Part shown: positions 1 to 13,600 of the stretch, piece by piece
Layout of the letters: every line of letters begins with the position of its first letter
Numbering within the stretch: the first letter of the stretch is position 1
DNA from: Lineus longissimus
Lineage: Eukaryota > Nemertea > Pilidiophora > Heteronemertea > Lineidae
Assembly: GCF_910592395.1 (NCBI RefSeq)
Contig: NC_088313.1
Span: 14,774,437 to 14,838,436, forward strand
DNA length: 64,000 nucleotides
Direction of reading: 5' to 3'
Notes under the pieces: model-generated
Databases searched by the model: none
Told to the model about the DNA's origin: nothing
Seen by the model: the letters and a program-made list of their open reading frames with translations, nothing else
Made by a program: the position numbers and the translations under genes

Positions 1-3000
1 CAAATCTCATTCCTCACAGGCCATTTACGCTCTCGCAGCACTCTCACTCAACCATCACTTATTCAAGATAACAATATTAGAAAGTAAAATTGCCATGAGA
101 TGAAACCATCTTTCTAAATTTCACATCCCTCCTGCGAATCATCAACGTAAATTATTTCTAATCTGGTATATGCTTACTACACCATTTAATCGGTCTGTTT
201 TGTATTATTAATGTCCACATTAAAAGGGTGTTTGCAATAAAACTGTCAGCTTACATCCAAGCGGGACAGAATTCAGTTCGCGTTCTGGTGAAATACTCCG
301 AACATTATGTGATAACTTTGATATTATTGTTGTCTTTAATTGGAGTAATTTTTCAAGTTAATTTCTTATCTGACACGTGCGCAAAACTCGAAATTAGCGC
401 GAAACCATCACTGCTGTAAACATTGCATTATGATGTGATCATTATGTTTGTAAAATATACCATCTTATCTATGCAAAGTTCCGATCCATTACTTTTTGTT
501 TAATGACATTTTGCTCATATTTGGTTTACAGCTAATTTAGAATTTTATATTTTATCATTGGCTATGTGAAATTAAGAGTATACAGTGCCAGGCAATTTCG
601 CCCTGTCCCTTTTCCCAAAAGTGTCATTGTTGGGGAATTTCTCTAACACCTTTAGAAATAAAAGTGTTTGAGCGTTTGAAAGACCTTTAATAATGGTTTT
701 TCGGCCAGCCCAAATATGGACCCCTTGGAGGTCTTCCCTTTTGCAAAACCTGTGAAAATGAGACATGATCCATGGAAAGACTACGAGAAGGGCACCAGTA
801 AGGGGCGATGGCGGACGTGTTCTTCTGCGGGAGCAAGATGCGACGGATAGCGACCCAGCTCCGGATGGGTGCCTTATCCATAAAGCGGCCGACTGCGCAC
901 GCTGCTGGAAATGTTTGAGGGGAGACAGTGCCTACTTGCCGGAGCAATTGCTTCTCTGATGTTAAAACAAGAAAATGAATTGGCAAATGATCTTAAAAGG
1001 GGGATGATACAATTGAGTCTATTTTCATGAGAAATGTAAGATGTGCTATTGCCCAACTCATGACGATACATTGAAAATTAAGGCAGAGTGACAGACTGAT
1101 GGTTCCTGATGGAAAGTGAAAGCTATGGAATTGTTAATCACATGATACGTCACGATAAATAACGAGTCCAATCACGAGTGAAAATGATGAAAATCGACTC
1201 ATGTTTTGCGACAATGAAGATAATTGTCCAATTGGCATTTTGTAAAGATGCCGATTTTGCAAATCATCATCCACCATTTCCGCGCTTTGTCACGAACTCA
1301 TCAAAATATCTATCTCATCGCGTCACAAATTACTAATAACTGATTACTAATTACAAATCAGAGTGATTAGTATTTCTAATCACATTCATTTTTCTCGCGG
1401 TTTTTGAAGAAATCTGTGATTCGATAAAGTGATTTGAATTATACCGTCATTACATATTACGTGCCATGATAATATCCGATGGAAAGTTTAGACCGGGTTA
1501 CTCATGGTAGCAGTTTTAAATGTTCCATTTGATTTGGAGAAAGTGTCCTTCCCTATTGTATGGTGACCGGTTAAGGAACAGTTTTATAGAGACCCGTTTC
1601 TTTCAATGCCAGTGAGATGAGCTCTTGATAGAATCATTTGTTGCGGGTGTGGGAGAAAATGTCCAAATGGAAAAAAATTCCGGCCCTATGTATTCTGACG
1701 AGTTATGGTGAGGCCATGACTGTAATTATCTCAAAGATTAAAAGCGTACATTGTTATCATAAACGAAAACATTAGACTCCTGGGCATGCCAGTCGCATAG
1801 CTGCATCGTCAGCATTCGCCACAGAACAAAAATCAGATATTGAGAATACCTAAGAAAGAATAAGAAAAATAATACAATGATAGATAAATGACACTTACAC
1901 CAACAGATGGCAAGAGAAATTAAGCTATAGATTTCTGATATCGGTGTAAACATGATGAATCCATCGCCATATAGACCGACATGACCGTGATGGTTCGTTG
2001 GACACCATGTCGCGGTTTAACGCTAGTCTCAGGTTTTGCGTGCAGTGAACGCTGAACCACTGGCATCATCACAATCAAACGCCCCATAAAATCTCCCGAA
2101 CAGTTGACTAAAAGTCAAACAAGGAAAATCAGATGACAACTCGCTGCTACCGAATGAAGATTAATCGCCAAAGTGTCACATCGCGTGATTGTCTTAATGT
2201 TCGCGCGTATTTCGCTATCGTAACGAAAATGGCGGACGATTATGGTTAAAGACGAGTGTGATTAACTCATTAAAGAGAATGCGCGAGAAATTAGAGTCTG
2301 TTTTATAACCATCTCGTGCTCTAGGAGATATTTCTTGTTTTTATGGTTTATATTGGACTAATTATCTGCTTCACGAAGCGATTGTAATGTCATAAACTAC
2401 GTAATTACCAGCGGTTTGTAGCTGATTGTTAACAGCGGGGTGTTAATGACTGGATGGGATATTCAAGTTTGTCAGGTCAGAGATCTCGCGAGGTGATGAG
2501 ACTTGGGAGGGAGATTAATGGTGGGAAAGTGCCAGATGAAAGTCACCATGACCTGGGCGTCATGGGGTCAGCCGCATCGTTCTGGTCAGATTTGTAATTA
2601 GTGACGATTTGACATGGGATGTTGAAAGTCAATTAGTCTCATGAATGTCAAAGAAATATCATATACATGTACCTTGATCGCTCGTCCACTCAATTCAACC
2701 ACGCTTTCCCGCGCAACACTATCTCCAGACGTCAGGCTCCTAAACTTCGCTTATTAAAGACAAAAAACCCTATGAATTGGCCGGTGTAGATTAACTCAGT
2801 TCATTTGGTTTAAATGTGTTCAAACATTGAAGAAGACACCTTCCTCTCTTGTTTATAATTTCTTGAAGGAAAGATGTTCGCGCTGGCCAAAACTGGGCCT
2901 TTATTATCTGTGATACCGAAATGAAATTGGATAGGCTTTACGTGGACGTTTCGGGTGCTTTTCGAAAACTTCCTAATTCTGTGCTACGTTACCTCTCTCA

Positions 3001-3230
3001 GACAGAGCACTTGTACGACCACGACCACGTGGAGTCAGTTACCTGTCATGTCACCTTAACGAGGTTCTAATTTGTTCATCATGAGGGCGCGGCACCTGTC
3101 GGAGGATTGAGAAAGGTAAACCTCGTCACACCGGTACAGTTACAGTCGTCAGTAACACCTCTGACAGCCCGTTAATGGATTGTTTCTCTTTATCGTATCT
3201 GGTGCGCTCGCTTTTGTATCCATTCTAAGT

Positions 3231-3428
3231 TGGTCTCGGGGCCGGTTTTCTTGGCTGTTGTTGTTCCCCTTCTCGGTGTTTCCATACAATAGACTGTTGG
3301 TCTCGGGGCCGGTTTTCTTGGCTTTTGTTGTTCCCCTTCTCGGTGTTTCCATACAATAGACTGTTGGTCTCGGGGCCGGTTTTCTTGGCTTTTGTTGTTC
3401 CCCTTCTCGGTGTTTCAATACAATAGAC
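3231..3428. repeat. 67-bp tandem repeat, three copies
   Basis: The word TGGTCTCGGGGCCGG recurs at 3231, 3298 and 3365, giving an exact 67-bp period, and each unit ends in a GTTTCCATACAATAG-like tail. Units 2 and 3 are almost identical. The ORFs read through this stretch on the minus strand are products of the repeat, not genes. More diverged tails of the same type (CATACAATA, AAACAATA) continue to about 3.7 kb. Confidence 0.9.
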
Positions 3429-5162
3429 AACTGGAGAGACCATAATTTCAATAAGAGAAGCACAGAAGTCTCAATCTATCTTTCAGCGTTCCCAAACAAT
3501 AAGGGAAACACTCACAAACGGGAACACTGAAAACGCTACACCTGTGTTACGTGTTTTGTTTACGGTTTTGTAGCTTCCACCAATTAGTGTTTTTTCCCCA
3601 TACAATATACCATATTGACCGTGACTTTTCAACAGGGGAACAAAGAAAATGCTACATTTCATTCTTGCTTTCCAGCATTTCTCAAACAATAAATGGAACA
3701 GTCGGAAACGGAAACGCTCTTAGATATTGCACCGGACTCACTGATAGCAAAACAAAAGCAGGTTCTTTAACCTGAACGATAAAATATCTATCTGTTTCGC
3801 CACCCAGCAACTGACGGTCAGTTCCAGTAATTGGCCCCATAACATCATTCCTTCGGCGTGTACACGGCCAGTTAGTACCAACGAGATGGCTGAAGATAAC
3901 CTCTACGTCTTGTTCCGAGTCCCATGAACAGCCTGTTTATTGCTCGCAATGGAGCGGCTCTTGTATCAAAATCAACATGGCTAGCATTCCTGACTTGTCC
4001 GCTTCAGTTCAAGATGAAAGTGAAGTACATTCGTAATTTCAAGTTCATGAATTTTAAAGTAAGTGTTATAAAGTGTTTTTGCAGATAGATCTGGCCAACG
4101 ATACTTGGCTGACCTCTTGCTATACACGTGGCTCTCGTGAAGGGGTTAATAGTTTCACCATAATATATTGATTATAATACGGCCATATAGCATAGTTCAT
4201 AATTATGTGGTGATGAAGCAAGATTCTCCATCATTTGTCTTATTTGAGAATCGCACCATCAACGGAGCAAAAGCTGTCAAAACGGCAATATTCATTACTA
4301 AGCCCACGGCGCATCTCATAACCAAGTCAGGTCACGCGAGATTTTGGCAGAGCCATCAAAAGATGGCCGGCATTATCATAAAGCATATCATAGAATAGCA
4401 AACAATGCGAATAGATCATCATTACAATCTCTCACTCTGAGATAGTTGGGCTCTTTTGGGCCAATTAAGGCCATGAAAGGAACATTTTTTGTTTCATCTT
4501 TCGTGGCGTCACAAGTAGCAAAGCGATAGAGAGGGCATCACTCTTCGACACCGTAGATTTCCTCCGGGCTAGCCGGAATCCTCCTACACGTTTTTGGAGA
4601 AGTCGCGGTCCTGCTGGAAGCCATTCCGGTATGAAAAACCAACATATCTAGTTGATCACACGCCAAAGTTGTCCCTTTAATGTATGCCTATATTTAAGTG
4701 AGGAAAACATTAGAACGTAAAAAAACTAAGGTGGGCAGCGACCGAAGAACTTATTTGCCTTGGCCTACGTCCATTACTTGAAGGAGATCCGTTTAGAGAG
4801 GTTAACCATAAATACATTAATCGTAATAGGCGCGATTCGGATTGCCCGTTGAAGATGAATTATTTATTTTGCGATATTAGGGCGAAAGTGCGCCATTCGT
4901 CGTAAATATGATGTAGAAGTTATAATCTATTCCACGAAATTATGGAGAAAGTTATTGTGAAAAATTGACGAGTGTTGTTCGTCAGAAGAAGGGAAGTTAA
5001 TAATTTATCTGTGGAAGGCGCTCTCCCTGAATGAGCCGCATTAGTGTTGTTTCAATCTCTGCCACTGTTGCGCTGCTGTTGATATTGAGCTTTTCTAAGA
5101 AAAAGAGAAAAATGCCCGGAGTTAGAGGTTTGTATTGTCTATTAAATGTAGACAAGTAATAA

Positions 5163-5200
5163 CATTACGTTGATCTGCTCCTTTTACCTCGCAGTTAAAA
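5163..5200. repeat. Solo terminus of MITE family A
   Basis: The sequence CATTACGTTGATCTGCTCC followed by TTTTACCTCGCAGTTAAA matches the left end of the dispersed 200-230 bp MITE family described at 22683. The internal part is absent, so this is a truncated copy or solo end. Confidence 0.55.
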
Positions 5201-5227
5201 AAAATCAAGTCAAGTCCAATAATGGTC

Positions 5228-5302
5228 TAGTTGTCATTAAACAATGCCTGCGAGGGTAAACATAGTAGTTGTCATTAAACAATGCCTGCGAGAGTAAAAA
5301 TC
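5228..5302. repeat. 38-bp tandem duplication
   Basis: TAGTTGTCATTAAACAATGC followed by CTGCGAG(A/G)GTAAA occurs at 5228 and again at 5266. The two units differ by very few bases, so the duplication looks recent. Confidence 0.85.
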
Positions 5303-6067
5303 CGGCATGTTTGATATTTACAAGAAAAAATGGGTGCCAGAAACGCTCTTTCAACAATTTTAAATCTGCAATTTTTCTGCAAGACTGGGCACTGTGAATT
5401 GAACCGTGTAACCATTAATTCTCAGATAAATAATAAACACAACGAAATATCATTCTTCAGCATGCGTCAATGCGGGAACGCTGTTATCATGATTATATGG
5501 AATAATAATTTGATAAATAACACAATCAAAAGCGTCCAAAATAATTCCTTTTTAAACTGGGACAGATTACAGAGCATAAAAATCAAGACGTTTGATTGAT
5601 ATAGTGGTTACAATTCTGTCAAAACGCATTGTCTGCGATTAAACGGCGACATTTATAACACCCAAAGTGTTTAACTTGACCACAATGGATCAAAACATCT
5701 CATATTTTAACCCAGAGACCAGACTTATTATCATTTCGACTCCGTCATAATATTTTCCAAGGCATTCACCAAGTTAAAGACAGCATTTTATGACATTATA
5801 CATCACCTGTCATAACTGACGGAGGCAGATTAATCATTCATGCCTTTTATTAGGTTCTTTGATAGAAGCAACCTAAGCGTAGACGATTAAGTTTAAACAC
5901 GATGTTTTAACAAAATCGAATATATCGTTTACAAAGTGACAGACAGAGTATTCAGACTTTACTGTCTGATATTGGCCAGGGGTCAGGCCAGGTCAGTATT
6001 GCAGTCATAGCCCAAAGAGGATACCAAAGCTATACGTCACGTCCGCGAGCTGGATTTATGCTTACAT

Positions 6068-6120
6068 AAGGCCGTTTACACGGATCAATCTAGATCGGGT
6101 TGGTCCCGTGTAAACGGCCC
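6068..6120. repeat. Palindromic MITE-like hairpin
   Basis: GGCCGTTTACACGG near 6070 is answered by CCGTGTAAACGGCCC ending at 6120, around a central AT-rich loop that itself contains TCTAGA. This is a short foldback element, probably a very small DNA-transposon derivative. No target-site duplication is evident. Confidence 0.7.
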
Positions 6121-7088
6121 TATTCTATATTAACTACGTTCCCGCGTTGACGCATGCTGAAGCTTGGTTCTTCGTTTTGTTTATTTGGTAAAATATGATA
6201 ATCAACCGTTATACCGTTCTTTTTATAATGCCCAATCTTGCAGAAAAAATGAAGACAAAGTCCTTGTTACGAGACGTGGTCGCTAAATATAACGTTACCA
6301 CTCATCCGATAAAATTTCGGAAAATTGACCCTATAATCCGTTGCCTTGTCAGTCATTCAGATGCAGTAGATTTTAGAAATGCTGAATAATCTACATTTTT
6401 AAAAAGAAATCATTGAAAAATGACAGCGTGAAAAAACAATTGTGTCCGCTCGAAAACTTTTCGATACTCAGGCGGGGAAAAGGAAAAAAACTGCCAGTTC
6501 GATATATTCGTGCCAACCAAGTTGATACGCAAACTGTAATCGACATGTCCTGTATGAGCTCACCCAGGGCCGTTCCCCTTTATATGCCTGCCCACAAAAC
6601 CGCAGGCAAAATCATTAACTGTCGACAAAATAAAATTGTAATTTATTGAAGAACTTTTTTTCTTTGAGCCATGGTGTTCCGATCATTGTAATTGTGGGTT
6701 AGAGTCAAAATATCAAACGACAAGCCATTTGGTCTATAGTTGCTCGAGGCGTCGTCGGCCCGGTTGCTGAGTCCTCATTATACAACCAACCATTCACCTG
6801 TCACGAGACCGCAGGCGTTTCACAAAAGTCCAGAATCTCGTAATTGCATATAAAATCATCCCTTCAGGATCTCGCTCATCCGTCAGTTGTTGTTGCGAGT
6901 AAGTAAATCAGGGAGGCGTCTTCTTGCGCTACCGTGAACCAGTCATCAGCCTCGAGTTAAATTCGGACCAATCAGGTACCGCGATTCAAGATAATAACAG
7001 TAGCAGACGACGGGCAATCTACTTTTGTTTTTAACCCGCAAGTGAGACGCTAGGATGTTAGATGTCATCCGTGGTTGAGGCTGCGAAG

Positions 7089-7096
7089 TATTTAAG
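7089..7096 (+). promoter_or_regulatory. Possible TATA-like box of Tlx
   Basis: TATTTAAG lies 118 bp upstream of the Tlx ATG, a spacing that would leave a 5' UTR of roughly 90 bases. It is the best TATA-like word in the immediate upstream DNA. Many developmental genes lack a TATA box, so this is only a candidate. Confidence 0.3.
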
Positions 7097-7213
7097 GATC
7101 ATTTAAGGCCAGTTTCTTCGATTCTTAACAAAGTTTGGATAACTTTTATTCACTTGAACGGACTGGGGAGATCTTTACAGTGCGCAGTGCGGGGACGTGC
7201 GGGATTCAAGAGC

Positions 7214-7634
7214 ATGGAGCAGAGCCGCTTCGATACCCGGGCGGGGGACAGGAGTCGGTCCCCCAGCCCCCAGTCACCCAGAAGACAAGACTCCCGTGGG
7301 GAATCTATAGGGAAAAGTGATAAACTCTCTTTTGGAATCAACGCAATATTATCAGACTCCGTAGGACCCAAATACAGCTCCAGTCAAAGTTTAGGCAGCC
7401 ATAACTTATGCTATATAGACAGTGCCAGTGGGTCCTCGCCTTCGGTGTCACCAACTTTAACATCCGTCTCTTCCAAATTCCCTCCGATGTCCCTCAGCGC
7501 CCTGCCGTACAGCTTGACTGTGAATGGTGTGCTAAGGGTGCCAGCCCACAGGCCTCCGCCCCTGGGCATGTCGGTTCCTTATGGACACACGTTAATGTTC
7601 CCGTGGATGGAAGCAAGGAGGGATAGGCTCACAG
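7214..7634 (+). CDS. Tlx: Tlx coding exon 1
   Basis: The exon runs from the ATG to ACAG|GTAAGG, leaving phase 1. It encodes the N-terminal half with the eh1-like motif, VPAHRPPP and [12 protein letters not shown]. Reading on past the donor gives only eight more residues before a stop, which fits the splice call. Confidence 0.93.
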
Positions 7635-10600
7635 GTAAGGATCACAGCATGTAGACCCGCAAGCGCCCGGTAACAAGCGCTGCAAGTTAAAAAATATGCT
7701 AAAATATATTTCCTTTTTTGGGAATTTTTGCTACCATAGTCAGAAGTTTGCCGAGTGACACTGGTTCATTTTCATATAAATAAAGAATATGTAATTATAC
7801 AATTGGGAATTTAAAATTCACATTCAATTAATTATTCTTGAACTTTAAAGGTCTATGAAATGATAACAACTTTGGGTTTGAGAAAAGACGGATGGGGTCC
7901 CTATCCACATCATGACCTTTTCGAAGATTTTGCCTCCCGACGTTCCTGTTATTATTCTGTTTTAGTAACTTACACAGACTGCCCACAGCAAATAGGCAAT
8001 TATTATTCGAGACAACAGACTGACCCGAACATTAAAGGCTATTTTAGGTCCCCTGGGAAAGTTATGATATCATGCCATAACTCGAATCACTTCAGTGCAC
8101 TGCATGCAGCTCGTCGGAATTACGCACGTGTATGCATTCAGTTTCATCAATGTGAATGTATTAAAGGTTCATGTTTAACCTTTGGTACGAAGGGGGGACA
8201 AAAAGAGGGTTGTTTTGCATATATTTTGATTAAAGTCGGTAGTTGATGGTATGGTAGCTAATACTCCCCTTTTATGCTCCGGCATACTGGTGTAACAGAT
8301 TAGAAAACGATAAAATTGGGCAGTACACATTATAAACTATACATTCCCTGCCCTTTGGGAGGGGGAGGGGGCAGGTACCGGCACACGTTTACTATTATCA
8401 TTTTTACTATATTTTGCGGCACATTTTATTTCACAAATTTAAGCTCGGCTATAACCTTTGTAGATTTTCTACAGTTTCCGTGAATAATGGTGAATTTAAA
8501 GAGAAATCTCATGCAATCATGCACTTTCTTCAGTCACACGTGTAAAGTGTGATATTTGAATGATTACATCTAACACAGTTAAAAGAATAAACGCCAACTT
8601 TAACTTATAACATTATCAAAAAAACAAATATAGTGAAACGACAAACACGACAAAAACAAGAAAGTGACAAGTTTTAGCCTCGTTCGAGGGTAAAACAGTC
8701 TTATTTAAATATTCATTTGAGAATCAGCTCTAGGTTAACTTAGAGTATTGTCCGTCCCATAGTGAAGTTAAAGTTTAAAACTTTCATATGAGAGCTTAAT
8801 CTAATGATTCAGTCGGATGGCTTTAATATTGCAGGGGGTGATAATAATGCCCTAGAAGTTAATTCAATTCTGATGATTTTGTGATGCCAAAGATGTTACT
8901 TTTTTTCGCTAGCCTTTTATATTCTTGTAATCATCTCTCATAAATGAATTTTACGAGCATCTTTTTTTGTAGTAATGTTGACTTTCCAAAGTCAAATCAT
9001 CCGTCAAAAACTTTTTTACGCATCGCGCCCATTTCTTAACACAGGTGAAAAGGTATTGGTGGTTGCTTCAACATGTCCGACCATCTGTCTGATTAAACAG
9101 ACAAGACGCGCGCCTTTGTCGAAACTGCAATACAAAAAAAATTAAATTGTGTTACCTTTTTTGTAAAATTCCCACATGCTACGTCTGAAATATTTCGTCA
9201 GTTTTGTGTACGTTTTCAACAAATGTTCAAAGGCAGTGCGGAGATTCTTTTCATTAAGATATCAAGAACGTGCCATGTTGGAAATTATCGCTGGAGATTA
9301 ATACTAGTTATATAGTTGACATTTTGAGGAAAAGCGCAGGGAAACTATGAAATAAAATTAGGCATTTTCGTGATATTGTGTAGGATGGGTGGTAAGAGAA
9401 AGTGTTGACAAAACCCTAATTTGACATAGTAATTTTCAAAAATCGTGTTGATGATGTACAATGGATATGGAGTGAATGACCTTATCAAACATTATAGAGA
9501 CACTCAAAAACGTATGATTTCCACACATTATTGTGATGGTTTGACTCATATGAATCCTATTCTGACAGATTCTGATCAAAACCTAATTAATGTATTAGGA
9601 AGTGATGTATTTGAAAAGAAGTAGACCGTGGCAAAAAGTTTCGAAAATCAACTATAGTCAAGAGCAGCCTGGCCGCTCCCACTCTAAATTCCGAAGATTT
9701 CCGAAATGTATACAGGCTAACGAACTGTTTTTGTGCACGATCATTTGCAGTAGAAACGGCCGCAACAATGACATTGATATGCACTGACAAAGACATTGAC
9801 TGTTTAGGCCTACCAACCGTAATGAACGCTCTATCATGGGGGTAGATGCTATGAACATTTTCCCTGAAAACCCTTTGATGAGACAGCAGAACAATTGGAA
9901 TTTAGGCCTAGGTGCGAGCGGGCATTGGCCTAGGCCTGAATTCCTTTCACTGCGAGGTAAGGAAAAAAACGAAATGTTATATGCTTTATTTCAATGACAT
10001 TTTACTGAATATTTAAAAATATTCGGTGACCAGCTTGCAGTCATCTTCCTCCCACGTCTGTCTTCACTCACTAACATTACAACTCAACAATGCTAATTAC
10101 ATCACGAATCCTTTAATTAAATCAAAATGTACTTAATTAAATGAACATTAAGGGGTCCTCATGCGCATATGGCGAACAAATGTTGGCCGATTAAAAATCA
10201 ATCAACTTATTCCATTTGCACTGAAGGACACTGTCGTCTGAATGATACTCTAAAACCTAGTTTTAAAGATCAATGGTACACTGTTAGAAACAAAGGTTTT
10301 TTAGCTTTAGAAAATCCTTGTTTCGGTCTATACAAATATGCACCATCTAGAGGTTGTTCGGTTAAATAATTTTAGCATTTCTGTGATTCTAAAAAATATC
10401 AAAAGGTTTTTCATTTAGCTGTAAAAACTCTACAAGGTGCTTATTTGTGTTGGCCTAAAAGCCATCAAAAATTTTCATAAGCTCAAAAAAGTTATGTCTA
10501 AAGGTGTGTATACAACCAAGTTGTTCCGCTGCCGAAGTCGTTTCGGCTAACCTGCTGGCTCTATCGCCGCCCTACCGAAAGTCCCGACAAAGTATTTTTG

Positions 10601-13600
10601 AGATCCTTCTGTTTAGGGATTTCCCCTCACAGAAAAGAGGCGCAAACGTGAGGCAACTTTGAGGTAAAAAACAATGCCCCTTTACGCATACGCTATGTAC
10701 CACACCCCACGGGAGGTCCAAGATATGATCTCAAATGGCTTCTTGAGTTTTATAGTTATTGGCTATTGGTAAAACTGTTTGCTAATACCTGCCCTTTTAA
10801 CTTATCTTAACTGCAGATGAAGAGTAGATAGCAGCATGTTCCTGCTATCATCAGCATCCACAATATAGGTTTCAGGTTGCTCTCATCGCGTCAGTTTTGC
10901 CATTAACGCTGTCTGACTTTGGTTTCCGTGAACTGCAGCCCACCAGAATAATCTGTTACAGTCTAAGTCATATAACGTGCCCTTGTCACAGGCACATGAA
11001 GATCAAACATCACTCATCAAATCATTGATGTGTTGGCAGTAGGGATTGCGTTCTGATCTTCATGTGCCCGTGCCCAAGCCGATTATCCCGATCGTTAAGG
11101 GTTGACCACAGGTGCCACCATTTTGGATAAAACTTGAAATCCTAAAGCAGCCAGAATTTCTTCTAACTGAGGCTTTGGAAATGTGCTCTAAGCTATACAT
11201 GTGAAGTGATTATGAGTTTCTCTTTTTTTGATAATATTATGGTGTGTCATAAGTAAGCATGAAGCACCAGTAAAGGTTATAAAGCATATTTAACATCAAG
11301 AAGGCGACATTGCCCGTTGAAACGAGAAGGTGGCTGCCGAGAGTTTCAAAACGACCCACAACAAAAACTCTTTTTCTCGTAATAAAGCCGTTGAATAAAT
11401 GATTTTGGGGTTATGGTGGAATCAAAAAGTATATTCGTCAAATCTTTGTATACCTGTCGGTCTTTACGTTAACGACTTTGGCATTTCACCTGGTGGACTC
11501 GAATCGTGTAGGAGAATGGGAAGAAATGATTCGTTTCTTAGACAATACTGCCTACGCTGTCCTAAAAACTATTTCTGTTACTGGTGAAGGCACTACGGAT
11601 GAATGTGTCCGTATTGTTATCGGGATTTTACATATTGTTAATTACGCGGGGTGCACAACATTGCAAGAAAGCCATACTATAGATAGATAAATAGACCGAC
11701 AAATTCTCATAATAGAAGATTCTCTACAAGCAAATGCGATGCCATGCCTTAAACCGATTATTCGCATCGCCTTGGCCCAAACTGCTGACTTTCCTTTGTC
11801 GACTTTTTCATGAATTGTATGAAAATATTTTGAATCTTTTCACTGCCAATCATCCCGCATCATGCATTCATTCCTACATATACACTGTGTCAAAATGAAT
11901 ATCAATCGAGCATGATAATTATAAAGGAAGCGACGCATTCTACGAGATGGTATCAAAAAAGATTAATAGCTCTTCAAACATGGTCTAGTGGTTACAAGGA
12001 ATTGTGGCCAAATGTGAGGAATGTAGCTTCGGAATGGCTCTCGGGTATCTTCGCAGTGCGTCATCGAGTCCAGGCGCAGACCATATCAGTAGCCTGTTTT
12101 AATAGCATTGCAGTAGACCACTGCGACTATTTATGCTTTATGTCGTAATGCGAGAAGTAAAATAATAATTTTAAATTCTTGCTTTCCTCCCACCTTTCAT
12201 TTAGTATGTACACAACGAAGGGGGAAGGACATTTGTAAATTTGAGCTCCATTATACGTACGCATGCGTACAGCGGAAGGGGAAGTCACCTGATCAACTAC
12301 ATGTATATTGAATGCATGAATTGAGCATTTTAATTCGACGTAATGTGTCACATAGTACGAAAAAAGATTACGCGTTTTGGTTAGAATTATAACAGTTACT
12401 GATTCTGAACGTTATCAAAGAGCAAGTTTTATTTCGTTCAGTGTTAGGCAGTATGATGAACTCAACTGTGCCATTGATTGCATACACCAACATCGACTGA
12501 CGATATTTATGCGTACGTACGCAGTTGGTGGTCCGGGCTATAGCGTACGCACGCAAACAAGAGGGAGGTAATTCTGAATGCTGGAACATCATTGTGTGTA
12601 CAAGCTAAATGAACGACCCCCAACTGTGTTCAATTATCTCTCGTCCCGAGTGTGATACTCTGATGACAGAAAATCATGAAAATAAATGATGTGGTTTAAA
12701 TTGCCACTTATTTATACAGCAGGCATTTGGACGATATTTCATCATCTCGTTATCACGTCTGTTTTCTGACCATTCGCGGTGTTACATCCTGGAACTACTA
12801 GGTGGCACGAAAAATATTATGTACTTTTGATTTGCATATTGCGCAATAATGCAGTTAATGAGGTCAAACTGTTTGGGTGGAGACAAACGTATTGACATCC
12901 GCTTTATGTGGCCAAAATTGTGCAACCTTTCAATTGCTCCTATGGTAGTGTTTCAACATCAGATGTATATGATATGCTTTCTGTCACGTAGTACAACCAT
13001 CATCCGGGTCTCTCGGGACAAACGGGAAAAACACCAGAATTGCTGGATAGCCTCGTTACCAATTAGCGTCAACATGATTATAATGTATCTGCAAATACTT
13101 GACCGGGGGAACATTTCGTAATGTTTTCTGCTTGGAGACGAGCAGTTTGTTTTTATTTGAAGGGTTTTGATTGGCCTGCTGTATCAGATTAAGTAAAAGT
13201 CACTTTTAAATCAGTTAAAAGTTTGTTAGCTTGAAAGAGTCGATCAACTTTGATTTTATTGAGTCGGGATTGCGACACTACCGTCGTGTCTTTTTCTTTT
13301 CCAACCAATCTTCATTCGGATCAACACGGCAACACCATTTATTAAAAGTTTGTTGCAACTATATTCGGGTGTCAGTGTTCCAGGCGTGTAAGTATCATCT
13401 CACCAGCAGAATGCTGCGCATATGCAACACTTGTCAAATATGTCGAGTAGTTTTTTTAACACCCTGGGTGTTGCACAGCACTCGTTGCAATTGGTTACGA
13501 ATGTATTTTCAATTTTCTCCGATAATTTTGTAGATCACATTTCAAATGGCATAAATCGTTTCGCCACAGTGCCAAATGCTAGTCTAATAACCTCACCAAC

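Larger units (their letters stand above)
1..7080. other. Gene-free upstream flank of Tlx
   Basis: No open reading frame here is long or protein-like enough to call. The stretch is AT-rich with many TAATTA/ATTA homeodomain-type words, as expected of a developmental regulatory flank, but that is inference. Repeats inside are listed separately: a 67-bp tandem repeat near 3.2-3.4 kb, a 38-bp duplication at 5.2 kb, a MITE terminus at 5.16 kb and a hairpin at 6.07 kb. A short copy of a dispersed repeat (family B, minus orientation) sits near 4083-4135. No Lbx or other NK-class homeobox exon was seen. Confidence 0.6.

Noticed and set aside
3149-3463. 104-codon minus-strand ORF with repeated NSLLYGNTEKGN
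   Set aside because: It is the translation of the 67-bp tandem repeat; the repeated peptide shifts frame between units.
7860-8246. 128-codon ORF in Tlx intron 1
   Set aside because: No recognisable domain, composition like the surrounding intron, and no splice evidence linking it to anything.
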